NCBI GenBank assembly: GCA_049279675.1
Contig: JBAPOP010000012.1
Coordinates: 51,485 to 115,484, forward strand
Direction: 5' to 3'
Source of the DNA: Palsa-147 sp049279675
GTDB lineage: Bacteria > Acidobacteriota > Terriglobia > Acidiferrales > UBA7541
DNA: 64,000 nucleotides
Every line of letters starts with the position of its first letter. The first letter of the stretch is position 1. The notes under the pieces were generated by a model that was given only the letters and a program-made list of their open reading frames with translations, had not been told where the DNA came from and did not search any database. Positions 1-9,887 of the stretch are shown one piece after another. The translations under genes and the position numbers were made by a program.

Positions 1-2894
1 TCTTCCAGCCTGGCGTGAGAATTGAAGGGGCCGTCGCGCAGGTGACGGCGATCTCGCAGACGATCTTAAAAGCCTCGCCACCGGGGACGACCCCGCCGCT
101 CGTCATCGCCTATAACGCTTCGAGCGTGCCGATTCTTCAGCTCGGGTTGAGCAGCGACACGCTTTCCGAGCAGGAACTATTCGATCTCGGGACGAATTTT
201 ATCCGCACGCGCCTTGTCACGGTTCCGGGAGCAGCGATTCCATGGCCGTACGGTGGCAAGCAGCGCCAAATCGACGTTGATCTCGACCCGCGGTCGCTCT
301 TCGAGAAGGGCGTTTCCGGCGCGGACGTGGTGAGCACGCTGAACGCACAGAACGTGATCTTGCCGCAGGGCACGTCGAAGATTGGTGACCGCGAATACAA
401 CATCGAATTCAATAGCACGGCGAAAAAAGTTCCGGAGTTGAACGACCTGCCGATCAAGATGGTGAATGGCGCCATGGTATATGTACGCGACGTCGCCTTC
501 GTGCACGACGGCGCGTCGTTTCAGACGAACATCGTCCGGCAGGATGGCCGCCGCGGCGCACTTCTCACCGTGCTCAAGAACGGTAATGCGTCAACCTTGG
601 CTGTGGTCGCTGGCATTTCGGGCATGCTTCCGAATATTGAAGCGACGCTGCCGCCTGGACTTACTCTGCGGAAGACGATTGATCAATCGGTGTTTGTGCG
701 CGCCGCGGTTGACGGGGTGGTCAGAGAAGCGATCATCGCCGCGTGCCTTACGGCCATTATGATCTTGATATTTCTCGGGAGTTGGCGGAGCACCCTCGTC
801 GTCGCCATCTCGATTCCGCTCTCGATTCTCACGTCCCTGATCGTCTTGAGCGCGTTAGGCGAGACGATCAACATCATGACGCTGGGAGGTCTGGCGCTTG
901 CAGTCGGCATACTTGTGGACGATGCCACGGTCGAAATCGAAAATATCAATCGGCTTTTGCCGGAAGGCAAATCGCTTCACGAAACGATTTTGACGGGCGC
1001 GCAGCAAATTGCGACGCCGGCGTTTGTCGCGACGCTCAGCATCTGCATCGTCTTCGTGCCGATTTTTTTCATGCGCGGAATTGCGGGATATCTCTTCCGG
1101 CCGCTGGCCGAGGCGGTTGTGTTCGCGATGCTGGCTTCCTACCTGTTGTCGCGGACGATCGTTCCGACTCTGGTACTGTTTTTCTTCCGCGCGGAGCGCC
1201 GAAAGCTTGCGGCGCATCGTCAAGCGCCGGAGCAAGCCGGCTGGTTCAAGCGATTCCACGAACGGTTCGAGCACGGTTTTGACCGGTTTCGCGAGAGCTA
1301 CGTCGAGATGCTTGAATGGTGCTTGCATCACCGCATCGTGTTCGGCTCGCTCTTCCTGGCATTTTGCGCCGTCACGATGCTCCTGGTTCCGTTTCTTGGT
1401 TCGGATCTATTTCCCGACGTGGATTCCGGCCAACTCCGGCTCCATTTGCGCGCGCCGATTGGGACGCGTGTGGAAGAGACCGCTGCATTGTGCGATCGCG
1501 TTGAGGCTTCGATACGCAAGACGATCCCGCCAGACGAACTGAGCGGAATTCTCGATAATATTGGCTTGCCCTACAGCGGAATCAATCTGTCGTATAGCAC
1601 GAGCGGCGTAATCGGAACTTCGGATGCGGAAATCCTGATTTCCCTGAAGCCTGAACATCATGCGACAGCCGGCTACGCGCGCGAGCTTCGTAGGACGCTT
1701 CCGCAGGATTTTCCGGGCACTGATTTTTTCTTTCAGCCTGCTGATATCGTCAGCCAAATCCTCAATTTCGGGCTGCCGTCGCCGATTGACATTCAACTCG
1801 TAGGACCGAATCTCCAGGCGAATTTTGTGCTCGCGCGGCAAATTCTCCCGCGCATCAAGCAAATTGGCGGCGCGACCGACGTTCACATACAACAGGCACT
1901 CGATCTGCCGAAGCTGAAAATCGACGTGGATCGCACGCGCGCCGAGACCGTGGGATTTACGCAGCAGGACGTCGCGAATAACGCGCTCGTAGCGCTGACT
2001 ACGAGCTTCCAGACGGCTCCAAATTTTTGGGTGAGTCCCCAGGGCGTTCCCTACAGCGTATCCACGCAGACGCCGCAGTATCGTGAGGACACGTTACAGG
2101 ACGTCCAGACGATTCCGGTGATTGGAAGAGCCGGGCAGTCCCAGATTCTCGACAACGTTTCGAGCATAAGCCGCGAAGCCGGGCCAGCGGTTGTGACGCA
2201 CTACGATACTCAGCCCGTGGTGGAGATCTACGCCGCGGCGCAGGATCGGGACTTGGGCGGAGTAGCATCGGATGTCAATCGCGTAGTGGATTCGTTCAGA
2301 GACAAACTGCCGCGCGGGACTACGATCGTCGTTCGCGGGCAGGTTGCGACGATGCGCACGGCCTTCTTCAATCTCGGAGTGGGATTAATATTCTCGATCC
2401 TTCTGGTTTATCTCCTCATGGTGGTCAATTTCCAATCGTGGGCGGATCCGTTCATCATCATCACGGCGCTGACGGGGACGTTCGCTGGCATCGTGTGGAT
2501 GCTATTCGTCACGCATACGACATTGAATGTGCCGTCGTTGATGGGCGCGATCATGAGTATCGGCGTTGCGACGTCGAACAGCATCTTGCTTGTGACATTT
2601 GCTGGCAGTGAGATGCGCACTGAGGGAAAGACATCGACCGAGGCCGCTCGCGGCGCCGGGTATACGAGGCTTCGTCCGATCTTAATGACCGCTCTCGCCA
2701 TGATCATCGGCATGCTGCCGATGTCGCTCGGACTTGGTGAAGGCGGCGAGCAGAACGCCCCGCTGGGGCGAGCCGTCATCGGCGGCTTGCTGTTTGCGAC
2801 CGTCGGAACTCTCTTTTTCGTCCCCGTGGTTTATAGCTACATCAGGCGAAACGGATACAAAGAAGCGCTCTCAGAGAACGAGCCGGAATCGTAG
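1..2894 (+). CDS. RND efflux permease (AcrB/MdtB type), 5' end outside window
   Basis: Inner-membrane proton-driven RND transporter subunit that would export drugs, metals or other toxic compounds. The reading frame is open from the first bases of the window; the first in-window GTG (15) is internal to the family alignment, so roughly the first 80-100 residues of a normal protein of about 1050 are missing. The visible part has two large periplasmic loops and two membrane blocks. TM4 carries the paired acidic residues of the proton relay (LVDDATVEIEN, about residue 300 of the visible part). It is followed 55 bp later by the adaptor and then the outer-membrane factor, giving a complete tripartite operon in the order permease, adaptor, OMF. 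Substrate is not predictable; the sequence looks more like multidrug/hydrophobe pumps than CzcA metal pumps. Confidence 0.93.
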   Translation, partial: FQPGVRIEGAVAQVTAISQTILKASPPGTTPPLVIAYNASSVPILQLGLSSDTLSEQELFDLGTNFIRTRLVTVPGAAIPWPYGGKQRQIDVDLDPRSLFEKGVSGADVVSTLNAQNVILPQGTSKIGDREYNIEFNSTAKKVPELNDLPIKMVNGAMVYVRDVAFVHDGASFQTNIVRQDGRRGALLTVLKNGNASTLAVVAGISGMLPNIEATLPPGLTLRKTIDQSVFVRAAVDGVVREAIIAACLTAIMILIFLGSWRSTLVVAISIPLSILTSLIVLSALGETINIMTLGGLALAVGILVDDATVEIENINRLLPEGKSLHETILTGAQQIATPAFVATLSICIVFVPIFFMRGIAGYLFRPLAEAVVFAMLASYLLSRTIVPTLVLFFFRAERRKLAAHRQAPEQAGWFKRFHERFEHGFDRFRESYVEMLEWCLHHRIVFGSLFLAFCAVTMLLVPFLGSDLFPDVDSGQLRLHLRAPIGTRVEETAALCDRVEASIRKTIPPDELSGILDNIGLPYSGINLSYSTSGVIGTSDAEILISLKPEHHATAGYARELRRTLPQDFPGTDFFFQPADIVSQILNFGLPSPIDIQLVGPNLQANFVLARQILPRIKQIGGATDVHIQQALDLPKLKIDVDRTRAETVGFTQQDVANNALVALTTSFQTAPNFWVSPQGVPYSVSTQTPQYREDTLQDVQTIPVIGRAGQSQILDNVSSISREAGPAVVTHYDTQPVVEIYAAAQDRDLGGVASDVNRVVDSFRDKLPRGTTIVVRGQVATMRTAFFNLGVGLIFSILLVYLLMVVNFQSWADPFIIITALTGTFAGIVWMLFVTHTTLNVPSLMGAIMSIGVATSNSILLVTFAGSEMRTEGKTSTEAARGAGYTRLRPILMTALAMIIGMLPMSLGLGEGGEQNAPLGRAVIGGLLFATVGTLFFVPVVYSYIRRNGYKEALSENEPES

Positions 2895-2949
2895 TGGCGT
2901 TGGGATAAAATGCCCGGCGCATACAGAGAGGAATCAGCCAGCAACAATC

Positions 2950-4152
2950 ATGGGCCACGACGACACACAGGAATATAGGGGCAGGGACGCGGCGCCCGAG
3001 CAGCGCGGCCGGCCGTTGCGAGTGATCGTATTCGTAATTGTTATTCTGATTTTTGCGGGAGTTGCGCTGTGGGGAATTCTAAGCCGCCGAAGTGTTCGAG
3101 CATCGCTCAATTCCACGGCCAAGAACGCCGCGACCACGCCGGTTGCGATCGTTCACGCGCAGCCTTCCGGGACTTCCGGCGAGATTCTGCTGCCCGGAAA
3201 CATTCAGGCGTATCTAGAAACGCCGATTTATGCGCGGACGAACGGGTATTTGAAGAAGTGGTATTTCGATATCGGAGCGCACGTAAAGGCGGGCCAACTG
3301 CTCGCCGAGATTGAAACTCCGGAAATCGACCAGGAGCTTCGCCAGGCTGAAGCCGCGCAACAGCAGGCGCAAGCCAACCTCGACCTTGCGAAGACTACGG
3401 CCGATCGTTGGGTCGAGCTGCTGAAATCGGATGGCGTTTCGCAACAGGAAGTGGACCAAAACGTATCCGCTTACAAAGCGCGCCAGGCTGATTTGCAGGC
3501 CGCGAAAGCCAACGTGGATCGGTTGAAGGATCTGCAGTCGTTCAAGGAAGTGACCGCGCCATTTTCCGGGATCGTGACGACGAGAAATGTCGACGTTGGC
3601 GCTCTGATTCAGAATGGAAACTCTGTCCAGCTCTTCCGGATGGCGCAGACGAACGTGCTTAGGATCTACGTGAACGTGCCGCAGGCGTATAGCCGCTCGA
3701 TGGTGGCAGGAGTTCCGGCGGACTTGGAGATACCGGAGTTTCCGCACCGGACGTTCCCGGGGAAGGTCGTTCGGACTTCCGGATCAATTGATACGGCATC
3801 GCGCACGCTGCTCACCGAAGTGCAAGTGCCGAATCCGACGGGCGAACTGCTTCCTGGGGCGTATGCCACCGTGAATTTTCACGTGAAGCTCGTTGAGCCG
3901 CCAGTCGCGATTCCGTCGAATACGCTGATCTTCAGGTCGCAAGGGACGCAGGTTGCGGTGGTGACGCCGCAGGGGACGGTCCATTTGAAAAGCGTGACAC
4001 TCGGGCGCGATCTCGGGACGAGCATGGAAGTTTTGACCGGCGTCGATTCCAATGACGCGATCATCTTGAATCCGCCGGATTCGATCGGCGAGGGCGATGT
4101 GGTGAATGTGAAGCAAGATCAAGCCTCGCCTGCCGATTCGAAGGCCAAGTAG
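2950..4152 (+). CDS. RND periplasmic adaptor subunit (HlyD/MFP family)
   Basis: Membrane-fusion protein linking the upstream RND permease to the outer-membrane channel. I chose the ATG at 2950 (400 aa) because an N-terminal membrane anchor (residues about 24-44) follows at once; the frame is open further upstream but would overlap the permease gene. Order of domains: anchor, first lipoyl half (NGYLKKWYFDIGAHVKAGQ, a classic adaptor signature), Ala/Gln-rich alpha-hairpin coiled coil (about residues 130-195), second lipoyl half (TAPFSGIVTTRNVDVGAL), beta-barrel and membrane-proximal domain. The next gene begins 13 bp downstream, so co-transcription is expected. Confidence 0.93.
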   Translation: MGHDDTQEYRGRDAAPEQRGRPLRVIVFVIVILIFAGVALWGILSRRSVRASLNSTAKNAATTPVAIVHAQPSGTSGEILLPGNIQAYLETPIYARTNGYLKKWYFDIGAHVKAGQLLAEIETPEIDQELRQAEAAQQQAQANLDLAKTTADRWVELLKSDGVSQQEVDQNVSAYKARQADLQAAKANVDRLKDLQSFKEVTAPFSGIVTTRNVDVGALIQNGNSVQLFRMAQTNVLRIYVNVPQAYSRSMVAGVPADLEIPEFPHRTFPGKVVRTSGSIDTASRTLLTEVQVPNPTGELLPGAYATVNFHVKLVEPPVAIPSNTLIFRSQGTQVAVVTPQGTVHLKSVTLGRDLGTSMEVLTGVDSNDAIILNPPDSIGEGDVVNVKQDQASPADSKAK

Positions 4153-4165
4153 CAGCGCAAATCCG

Positions 4166-5677
4166 ATGCGAGCTAAGAATCACATACGGACGTCGAGTTG
4201 GTCACGCAGAGCCGTCGCTTCATGCGGCTGCGTATTTGGAATTCTCTTGGCTGGTTGCACGGTGGGGCCGAATTATCATCGCCCCTCTGTCGAGGTTCCG
4301 TCTTCGTTCAAGGAAGCTCCTCCCGCAGGCTGGAAAGCGGCGACGCCGAACGACGCGATTGCCAAAGGCAATTGGTGGGAAGTGTTCGGCGATCCGAAAT
4401 TGAATGATCTCGAATCGCAGGCGATGGTCAATAATCCCACGCTCCAAGCAGCGATGGCGCGTGTGACGCAAGCGCGGACAGCGGTCCGTATCACGCGTGC
4501 GGACTTGTATCCGACGGTGACGCTCGACCCATCGGCATCGCGGGAGCGATATTCAGGTACGCGCCAGAACCCACCCGGGTTCGCCACTCAGCCTTACACC
4601 GACAACACCATCAATCTGCCTGTGGACCTCGCCTACGAAATCGATTTATGGGGCCGCGTGCGCCGGACGGTCGAATCCGCGCGAGCGCAATACCAGGCGA
4701 GCGAGTCGGACTACGAGAACATCCTTCTCACGCTGAAATCGGACATCGCGCAGAATTATTTGTCCCTTCGATACGTGGACAGGGACCGCGACATCCTCCG
4801 CGGGAATATCGAGTTGCTTGAGAAAGCATTCGCTTTGACGAAGGCTCGCCACTCCGGCGGCGTTGCCAGCGGGCTGGACGTCTCCGAGGCGGAGACGCTT
4901 CTTGCCACAATTCAGGCTCAATACGTCGGGCTCGGCGTGCAACGGGCGCAATTCGAGCATGCTCTGGCGCTTCTCCTCGGCAAGCCCGCATCCGAATTCG
5001 CGGTTGCTGAAAATCCGCTCGTGCTCGAGCCTCCATCCGTTCCGGTCGGCTTGCCATCGGATCTTTTGGAGCGCCGTCCGGACATCGCCGAATCCGAGCG
5101 GTTGATGGCCTCCGCGAACGCTCAAATCGGAGTTGCGCGCGCGGCGTTCTTTCCGTCGCTGAGCCTTACGGGAACGAGCGTGGGCTACCAGAGCGACAAC
5201 ATTACGCAGATTTTCAATCTTTCAAGCGCCGTATGGACGGCTATGGCGGGAGCTTCGCAGCCGCTTTTTGAAGGCGGGCGTCTCACGGCAAATCTTGTGA
5301 AAGCGCGCGCCGCGTACGATGAGGCGGTTGCCAATTATCGCGAGCAGGTCTTGACGGGTTTCAAGGAAGTCGAAGACGGCCTCGCCGGCCTGCGAGTTCT
5401 CGAAGAACAGGAAGCGACGCAGAATAAAGCTGTCGAATCCTCGAAAAGAACCGCCGATATTTCAACGGCCCGATACAAAGAAGGCCTCGCAAACTATCTT
5501 GAAGTGATTGATGCCGAGCGTACCGTCCTCGATAACGAGGTACTTTCAGCGCAACTCCGGGAATCTCGTTTGCTGACGACGGTTCAGCTCATCAAAGCGC
5601 TTGGCGGCGGCTGGCAGGATTCGAAAATCCACGCTCAGATGCAGCCCGCGGCGCCGAGCGCGAACAGCAGCCATTAG
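4166..5677 (+). CDS. Outer-membrane efflux lipoprotein (TolC/NodT family)
   Basis: Outer-membrane factor of the tripartite pump, 503 aa. The N-terminus is a lipoprotein signal ending in LLAGC, with Cys31 as the predicted lipidation site, followed by TVGPNYHRP, the usual start of mature NodT-family channels. Two internally repeated OEP domains follow (about residues 60-270 and 290-480), rich in Ala/Gln/Glu helices as in TolC; each has the typical RPDI or DLWG signature (YEIDLWGRVRR and LLERRPDIAESE). It closes the efflux operon; a hairpin lies 58 bp after its stop. Confidence 0.93.
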   Translation: MRAKNHIRTSSWSRRAVASCGCVFGILLAGCTVGPNYHRPSVEVPSSFKEAPPAGWKAATPNDAIAKGNWWEVFGDPKLNDLESQAMVNNPTLQAAMARVTQARTAVRITRADLYPTVTLDPSASRERYSGTRQNPPGFATQPYTDNTINLPVDLAYEIDLWGRVRRTVESARAQYQASESDYENILLTLKSDIAQNYLSLRYVDRDRDILRGNIELLEKAFALTKARHSGGVASGLDVSEAETLLATIQAQYVGLGVQRAQFEHALALLLGKPASEFAVAENPLVLEPPSVPVGLPSDLLERRPDIAESERLMASANAQIGVARAAFFPSLSLTGTSVGYQSDNITQIFNLSSAVWTAMAGASQPLFEGGRLTANLVKARAAYDEAVANYREQVLTGFKEVEDGLAGLRVLEEQEATQNKAVESSKRTADISTARYKEGLANYLEVIDAERTVLDNEVLSAQLRESRLLTTVQLIKALGGGWQDSKIHAQMQPAAPSANSSH

Positions 5678-5734
5678 CCCTGCATCTTGTTCTCCCGAGT
5701 AAATGCGCGCCAGAGCGTACCGCTAACTTCAGAG

Positions 5735-5756
5735 CCCGGAGGCGCCTGACTCCGGG
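5735..5756 (+). terminator. Hairpin after efflux operon, weak terminator
   Basis: Perfect 7-bp inverted repeat CCCGGAG / CTCCGGG with an 8-nt loop, 58 bp downstream of the OMF stop. It is followed only by TCTTC, so the U-tract is poor; it may be a weak intrinsic terminator separating the efflux and F420 operons. Confidence 0.35.
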
Positions 5757-5797
5757 TCTTCATGCGACCAACGGCTACTACGAACTACGATTTTTGT

Positions 5798-5826
5798 TTC
5801 ACGAACGATGATCAGTTGCATAGAAT
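5798..5826 (+). promoter_or_regulatory. Putative sigma70-type promoter of the F420 operon
   Basis: TTCACG (5798-5803), a 17-bp spacer, then TAGAAT (5821-5826; 5 of 6 matches to TATAAT). It lies 40 bp upstream of the first gene of the F420 cluster and downstream of the hairpin at 5735. Only motif matching supports it. Confidence 0.4.
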
Positions 5827-5865
5827 ACCTCTCGTCCGATCACGGGAACTTCGTTATGAATCTCT

Positions 5866-6552
5866 ATGTCAGATGAATCCATCGCAATCGTCGGCGGCAC
5901 TGGAGACTTGGGATATGGATTGGCCCTGCGCTGGGCAGCCGCGGGATTCAATGTCGTAATCGGCTCGCGCGTTGCATCGCGCGCGGAAGAAGCGGCGAAG
6001 AAAATCAGGGAAACGCTCGGCGCCAAAGCCAAAGTTCAGGGACTCCTCAACGAAGAAGCCGTCTATCAGGCCTGGATCGTCGTCATAGCTGTTCCGTTTT
6101 CCGCACAAGCCGCAACGCTCAATTCTATTCGCGAGAAATTGCGCACCGGCCAGACCGTAGTGGATTGCACGGTTCCGCTCGAAGCCACCGTGGGCGGCGC
6201 GCCGACCCGAATTCTGGGTCTCTGGGCCGGCTCCGCAGCTGAGCAGACGCAGCGGATTCTGCCCGACACCGTTCACGTAGCCGCGGCCTTCCAAAATGTA
6301 TCCGCGCACGCGCTTCAGGAATCAAATCAAGCGGTGGATTGCGATGTGTGTGTTTGTGCGGACAACGCCGAAGTGCGCGCGCGGCTGCGCCCGTGGGTCG
6401 AGGCGATTCCGAATTGCCGCTACGTGGATGGCGGAAAGCTCGAGAACTCGCGGATCGTCGAGTCGCTTACGGCTTTCTTGATTGGAGTGAATCGCCGGTA
6501 CAAAGTTCCAGGAGCGGGCATTCGCATCACCGGAATTGGTCCGGCGAAATGA
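5866..6552 (+). CDS. npdG: NADPH-dependent F420 reductase (F420H2:NADP+ oxidoreductase)
   Basis: Transfers hydride between NADPH and coenzyme F420. 228 aa, the normal size of the Fno/NpdG family. The N-terminal Rossmann fold has the dinucleotide loop GGTGDLG (residues 10-16) and the NADP-phosphate region GSRVASRAEEA. The C-terminal part includes the family-typical CVCADNAEVRA and VDGGKLENSR stretches. It is first in a tight operon; its stop overlaps the cofE start by 4 bp (ATGA). Genes of this type normally sit beside F420 biosynthesis or F420-dependent enzymes, which supports the assignment over a generic NADP-binding reductase. Confidence 0.9.
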   Translation: MSDESIAIVGGTGDLGYGLALRWAAAGFNVVIGSRVASRAEEAAKKIRETLGAKAKVQGLLNEEAVYQAWIVVIAVPFSAQAATLNSIREKLRTGQTVVDCTVPLEATVGGAPTRILGLWAGSAAEQTQRILPDTVHVAAAFQNVSAHALQESNQAVDCDVCVCADNAEVRARLRPWVEAIPNCRYVDGGKLENSRIVESLTAFLIGVNRRYKVPGAGIRITGIGPAK

Positions 6553-7331
6553 CGCGGCGGGATTCGCGGCCGCAAGCGCAGCGCCGAATCGAGCTGATCG
6601 GCCTGAAGACGCTGCCGGAAGTGAAAGGGGGGGATGACGTCGCGCGGCTCGTTTGGAGCGCCGCGGAGCGCGAAGGTGCCGGGATTGAGACTGGAGACGT
6701 CGTTGTCCTCGCGCAGAAGATTTTCTCGAAGGCTGAAGGGCGCATCGTGAGATTGCGCGACGTCGCGCCCTCGGCGCTGGCGCAAACATGGGGGCGAACG
6801 CTTCACACCGATCCACGATTCATCGAGGTTGTGTTGCGCGAATCGCGGCGGGTCATTCGCATGAGCGAGCGAGTGCTGATTGTCGAGACACGCCACGGTT
6901 GTGTCTGCGCGAACGCAGGCGTGGATCGTTCGAATGTTCGCGGCAGCGGATCGGTCGCGTGCCTTCCGCTCGATCCCGACGCATCGGCGCAGAAATTCGT
7001 CAAGCGGCTGAAGGCGCTCAGTCAAGCGCGCGTGGCCGCAATTATTTCGGACACGTTCGGGCGCCCGTGGCGGTTGGGGTTGGCGAATGTGGCGATTGGC
7101 GCAGCTGGATTTTCGGTGCTCGAGGATTTGCGCGGCAAGAAAGATGCGAGCGGCCACACGCTCAACGCGACGATTCTTGCGGTGGCCGACGAACTCGCGG
7201 CAGCGGCGGGCCTCGTGATGAAAAAATCGGCGCAAGTTCCTGTGGTTATCGTTCGCGGCGCAGAGATCCCGGCGGGCCGAGGGAGCGCCCGCGAGTTGAT
7301 TCGCCCGCCTGCCGAGGATATGTTTCGATAG
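6549..7331 (+). CDS. cofE: Coenzyme F420-0:L-glutamate ligase (CofE)
   Basis: Adds gamma-linked L-glutamate residues to F420-0 using GTP. I chose ATG 6549, which overlaps the npdG stop in an ATGA arrangement; it gives 260 aa, matching stand-alone CofE. Recognisable segments are IELIGLKTLPEVKGGDD, VVVLAQKIFSKAEGR, HGCVCANAGVDRSNV and ISDTFGRPWRLG, all characteristic of the CofE/FbiB N-terminal fold. It lacks the C-terminal nitroreductase domain that is fused in mycobacterial FbiB, so it resembles archaeal CofE in architecture. It is followed by cofG after 3 bp. Confidence 0.93.
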   Translation: MTRRDSRPQAQRRIELIGLKTLPEVKGGDDVARLVWSAAEREGAGIETGDVVVLAQKIFSKAEGRIVRLRDVAPSALAQTWGRTLHTDPRFIEVVLRESRRVIRMSERVLIVETRHGCVCANAGVDRSNVRGSGSVACLPLDPDASAQKFVKRLKALSQARVAAIISDTFGRPWRLGLANVAIGAAGFSVLEDLRGKKDASGHTLNATILAVADELAAAAGLVMKKSAQVPVVIVRGAEIPAGRGSARELIRPPAEDMFR

Positions 7332-7334
7332 TGA

Positions 7335-8627
7335 GTGTCGAACGGCTTTCAGAGTTCGAATGCACTTCAGGCCGCAGCATTTCAGGCCAAATATTTCAGG
7401 CGACGTCTGATGGGAATGATCGCCAGCACGCCAAACACGAAAATTCCGGCCGAGCACGCCGATCAACTTGCGATTGAGCAGACGCTCGCGCGCGGTGAAT
7501 CGGGCGGGCTTCTCACTCGCGAGGACGCGATTCTGTTGATTGGGCGTGCGCGAACTGGTGCGCTCCTCGAAGCGGCATCTTCTCTGCGGAATCGCGTCAA
7601 GGGACGCACGATTAGCTACTCGCGCAAGGCGTTCATTCCTCTGACGACTTTTTGCCGCGACCGTTGTGGCTACTGTACGTTTCGCCGCGATCCGGGCGAG
7701 CCCGGAGGGCGTTACATGACGCCCGAGGACGTGATAGCAGCGGCGGAAACTGCGCAGCGTGCCGGATGCCACGAATTGTTGTTCAGTCTGGGCGATCAGC
7801 CCGAAGTCGAATTTCCCGAGGCGCGAGAGTTTCTTCACACGCAAGGTGTCAAGCGCACACTTGAATATCTCGCGGCGATGACGCGGCTCGCGCTCGAAAA
7901 AACTGGGTTGCTTCCACATTCGAATCCCGGTTTGATGGGCGCTGCCGATCTCGCCGAACTCAAGACGTCAAATGCCAGCCTCGGCCTGATGCTAGAGAAT
8001 TCCAGTCCGCGGCTGATGGGCCGGGGCCAGGCGCATTGGCGGGCGCCCGATAAGGCGCCACGGAAGAGGCTTCGCACGATCGAAGACGCGGGACGTTTGG
8101 AAATTCCGTTCACAAGCGGAATCTTGTTTGGCATCGGCGAAACGCGCGAGGAGCGCGTCGATTCGTTGCTCGCGATCCGCGCGCTTCACGAGCGCTACGG
8201 CCACATTCAAGAAGTGATCGTGCAGAACTTTCGAGCCAAAGCCGCAACGCCGATGGCCGCGCATCCTGAACCTGACATGGATGAAATGCTGCGCACCGTG
8301 GCTGTCGCGAGGCTCGTGCTCGGCGGCGACATGAACCTCCAGGCGCCGCCAAATCTGAGCGCTTCCGATTATCCGCGGCTTCTCGATGCCGGAATCAACG
8401 ACTGGGGCGGCATCTCGCCCGTCACGCCCGATTTCATCAATCCGGAGGCAGCTTGGCCGCACATCGCGACGCTCGGCGAGCGAACAGCTGACGCTGGATT
8501 CGAATTGCGTGCGCGACTCGCCGTCTATCCTGAATTCATCGAACGTGAAGGATTTCTCGATGATGCTGTCCGGCCATATGTTGCGGCACTCGCCGATACT
8601 GACGGTTTTGCGAAGACTGGAGATTAG
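7335..8627 (+). CDS. cofG: 7,8-didemethyl-8-hydroxy-5-deazariboflavin synthase, CofG subunit
   Basis: Radical-SAM half of FO synthase; with CofH it condenses tyrosine with 5-amino-6-ribitylamino-uracil to build the deazaflavin FO. The [4Fe-4S] motif is CRDRCGYC (Cys107, 111, 114). The TIM-barrel body contains PHSNPGLMG and SGILFGIGET, as in CofG. The GTG at 7335 gives 430 aa, longer than usual; ATG at 7410 or 7416 would remove about 25 poorly conserved residues and could be the true start. Its stop is 3 bp before the cofH start. Having separate CofG and CofH genes contrasts with the fused FbiC of actinobacteria. Confidence 0.93.
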   Translation: MSNGFQSSNALQAAAFQAKYFRRRLMGMIASTPNTKIPAEHADQLAIEQTLARGESGGLLTREDAILLIGRARTGALLEAASSLRNRVKGRTISYSRKAFIPLTTFCRDRCGYCTFRRDPGEPGGRYMTPEDVIAAAETAQRAGCHELLFSLGDQPEVEFPEAREFLHTQGVKRTLEYLAAMTRLALEKTGLLPHSNPGLMGAADLAELKTSNASLGLMLENSSPRLMGRGQAHWRAPDKAPRKRLRTIEDAGRLEIPFTSGILFGIGETREERVDSLLAIRALHERYGHIQEVIVQNFRAKAATPMAAHPEPDMDEMLRTVAVARLVLGGDMNLQAPPNLSASDYPRLLDAGINDWGGISPVTPDFINPEAAWPHIATLGERTADAGFELRARLAVYPEFIEREGFLDDAVRPYVAALADTDGFAKTGD

Positions 8628-8630
8628 ATC

Positions 8631-9887
8631 GTGGCCGTGAATTCAATTATTTCTGAGCCGCGTGAATCGCTCGATGAATCGCTGAAGGCTGCGAGCGGCA
8701 ACGTGCGCGCTGCACTCGAAGCGGCGCTTGATGGCAGGAAACTTGATTTTGATGAATGCCGGCCGCTCGCTCACGCAGCTGGCGCTGACCTAACCGCGCT
8801 CATTCGCACTGCCGACGAACTTCGGCGGAGGCAAGTCGGCGACGTCATCACGTACGTTGTCAACCGAAATATCAATTTCACTAATGTTTGCATGGTGGGC
8901 TGCGCCTTCTGTGGATTCGGACGCGGACCGGGTGCGAGCGACGCGTATTTTCTTTCCATCGACGAAATTGTCGCGAAGGCGGGCGAGGCCTGGAATGCGG
9001 GCGCAACCGAAGTTTGCATTCAAGGCGGGCTGCCCAAGGATTTCGATGGGTTCTTCTATCGGGATATCCTGCGAGGCATTCGCTCAGCGCTTCCGGATAT
9101 CCACATTCACGCGTTCTCGCCGATGGAAATCGCCTACGGCGTTGAAAAGACGGGAATGCCTCTGCGCGAGTATCTGCTGATGTTGAAGGAGGCCGGGTTG
9201 AACACGATTCCCGGCACGGCCGCGGAAGTACTTGACGATGACGTTCGCGCCGCATTGAGCCCAAACAAACTCAAAGTGGGGCAGTGGGTCGAAATCGTTC
9301 GTGCCGCGCATTCGCTGGGCATTCGCAGCACCTCCACGCTGATGTATGGCCACGTCGAGACGCCCGAGCAATGGGTGCGTCACATGCTTTTGCTTCGCGA
9401 CATTCAGGAAGAAACCGGAGGCTTCACTGAATTCGTTCCACTCGGATTTATTCACGAGAAAACTCGACTCTATCGCAAAGATGGATCGCGGCCAGGATTC
9501 ACTCGGCGCGAAAATCTTGCTGTGCACGCATTGGCGCGCATTCTTTTCAATGGGCTTATTTCCAATGTGCAAGTGTCGTGGGTCAAAATGGGCTTCGACG
9601 AGTCGCTTGCGTGCCTGGATGCCGGAGCGAACGATTTTAGCGGCACGCTGATGGAGGAACATATCTCGCAATCGGCCGGCGCGACGCACGGCGAATACGT
9701 CTCGCCGGCGGAATTCCGCGCGCAAATTCGCCGAATTGGCCGCGTGCCCGCCGAGCGCACGACAACTTATCAACTGTGCCGCGTGTTTTCCGCCGAAACT
9801 CCGGAAGCCGATGACGCCGTGCCCATGCGCGCGCCTCGATTGAAGCTTGTGGATCAGCCGGCCCACTACACAGGATCCGGCTACTGA
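8631..9887 (+). CDS. cofH: FO synthase, CofH subunit
   Basis: Second radical-SAM protein of FO synthase, acting on tyrosine. The cluster motif CMVGCAFC (Cys87, 91, 94) follows NRNINFTN, the hallmark of CofH and related MqnC/MqnE enzymes. The adjacent cofG and cofD identify this copy as CofH rather than a menaquinone enzyme. GTG 8631 gives 418 aa; an in-frame GTG lies two codons later. The stop TGA overlaps the cofD ATG by one base (TGATG), implying translational coupling. Confidence 0.93.
   Translation: MAVNSIISEPRESLDESLKAASGNVRAALEAALDGRKLDFDECRPLAHAAGADLTALIRTADELRRRQVGDVITYVVNRNINFTNVCMVGCAFCGFGRGPGASDAYFLSIDEIVAKAGEAWNAGATEVCIQGGLPKDFDGFFYRDILRGIRSALPDIHIHAFSPMEIAYGVEKTGMPLREYLLMLKEAGLNTIPGTAAEVLDDDVRAALSPNKLKVGQWVEIVRAAHSLGIRSTSTLMYGHVETPEQWVRHMLLLRDIQEETGGFTEFVPLGFIHEKTRLYRKDGSRPGFTRRENLAVHALARILFNGLISNVQVSWVKMGFDESLACLDAGANDFSGTLMEEHISQSAGATHGEYVSPAEFRAQIRRIGRVPAERTTTYQLCRVFSAETPEADDAVPMRAPRLKLVDQPAHYTGSGY

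Noticed and set aside
6420..7919. Long open frame (499 codons) antisense to cofE and cofG
   Set aside because: It is composed of Arg/Ala/His-rich sequence with no family features and lies opposite two strongly supported genes; it is a shadow of their codon bias.
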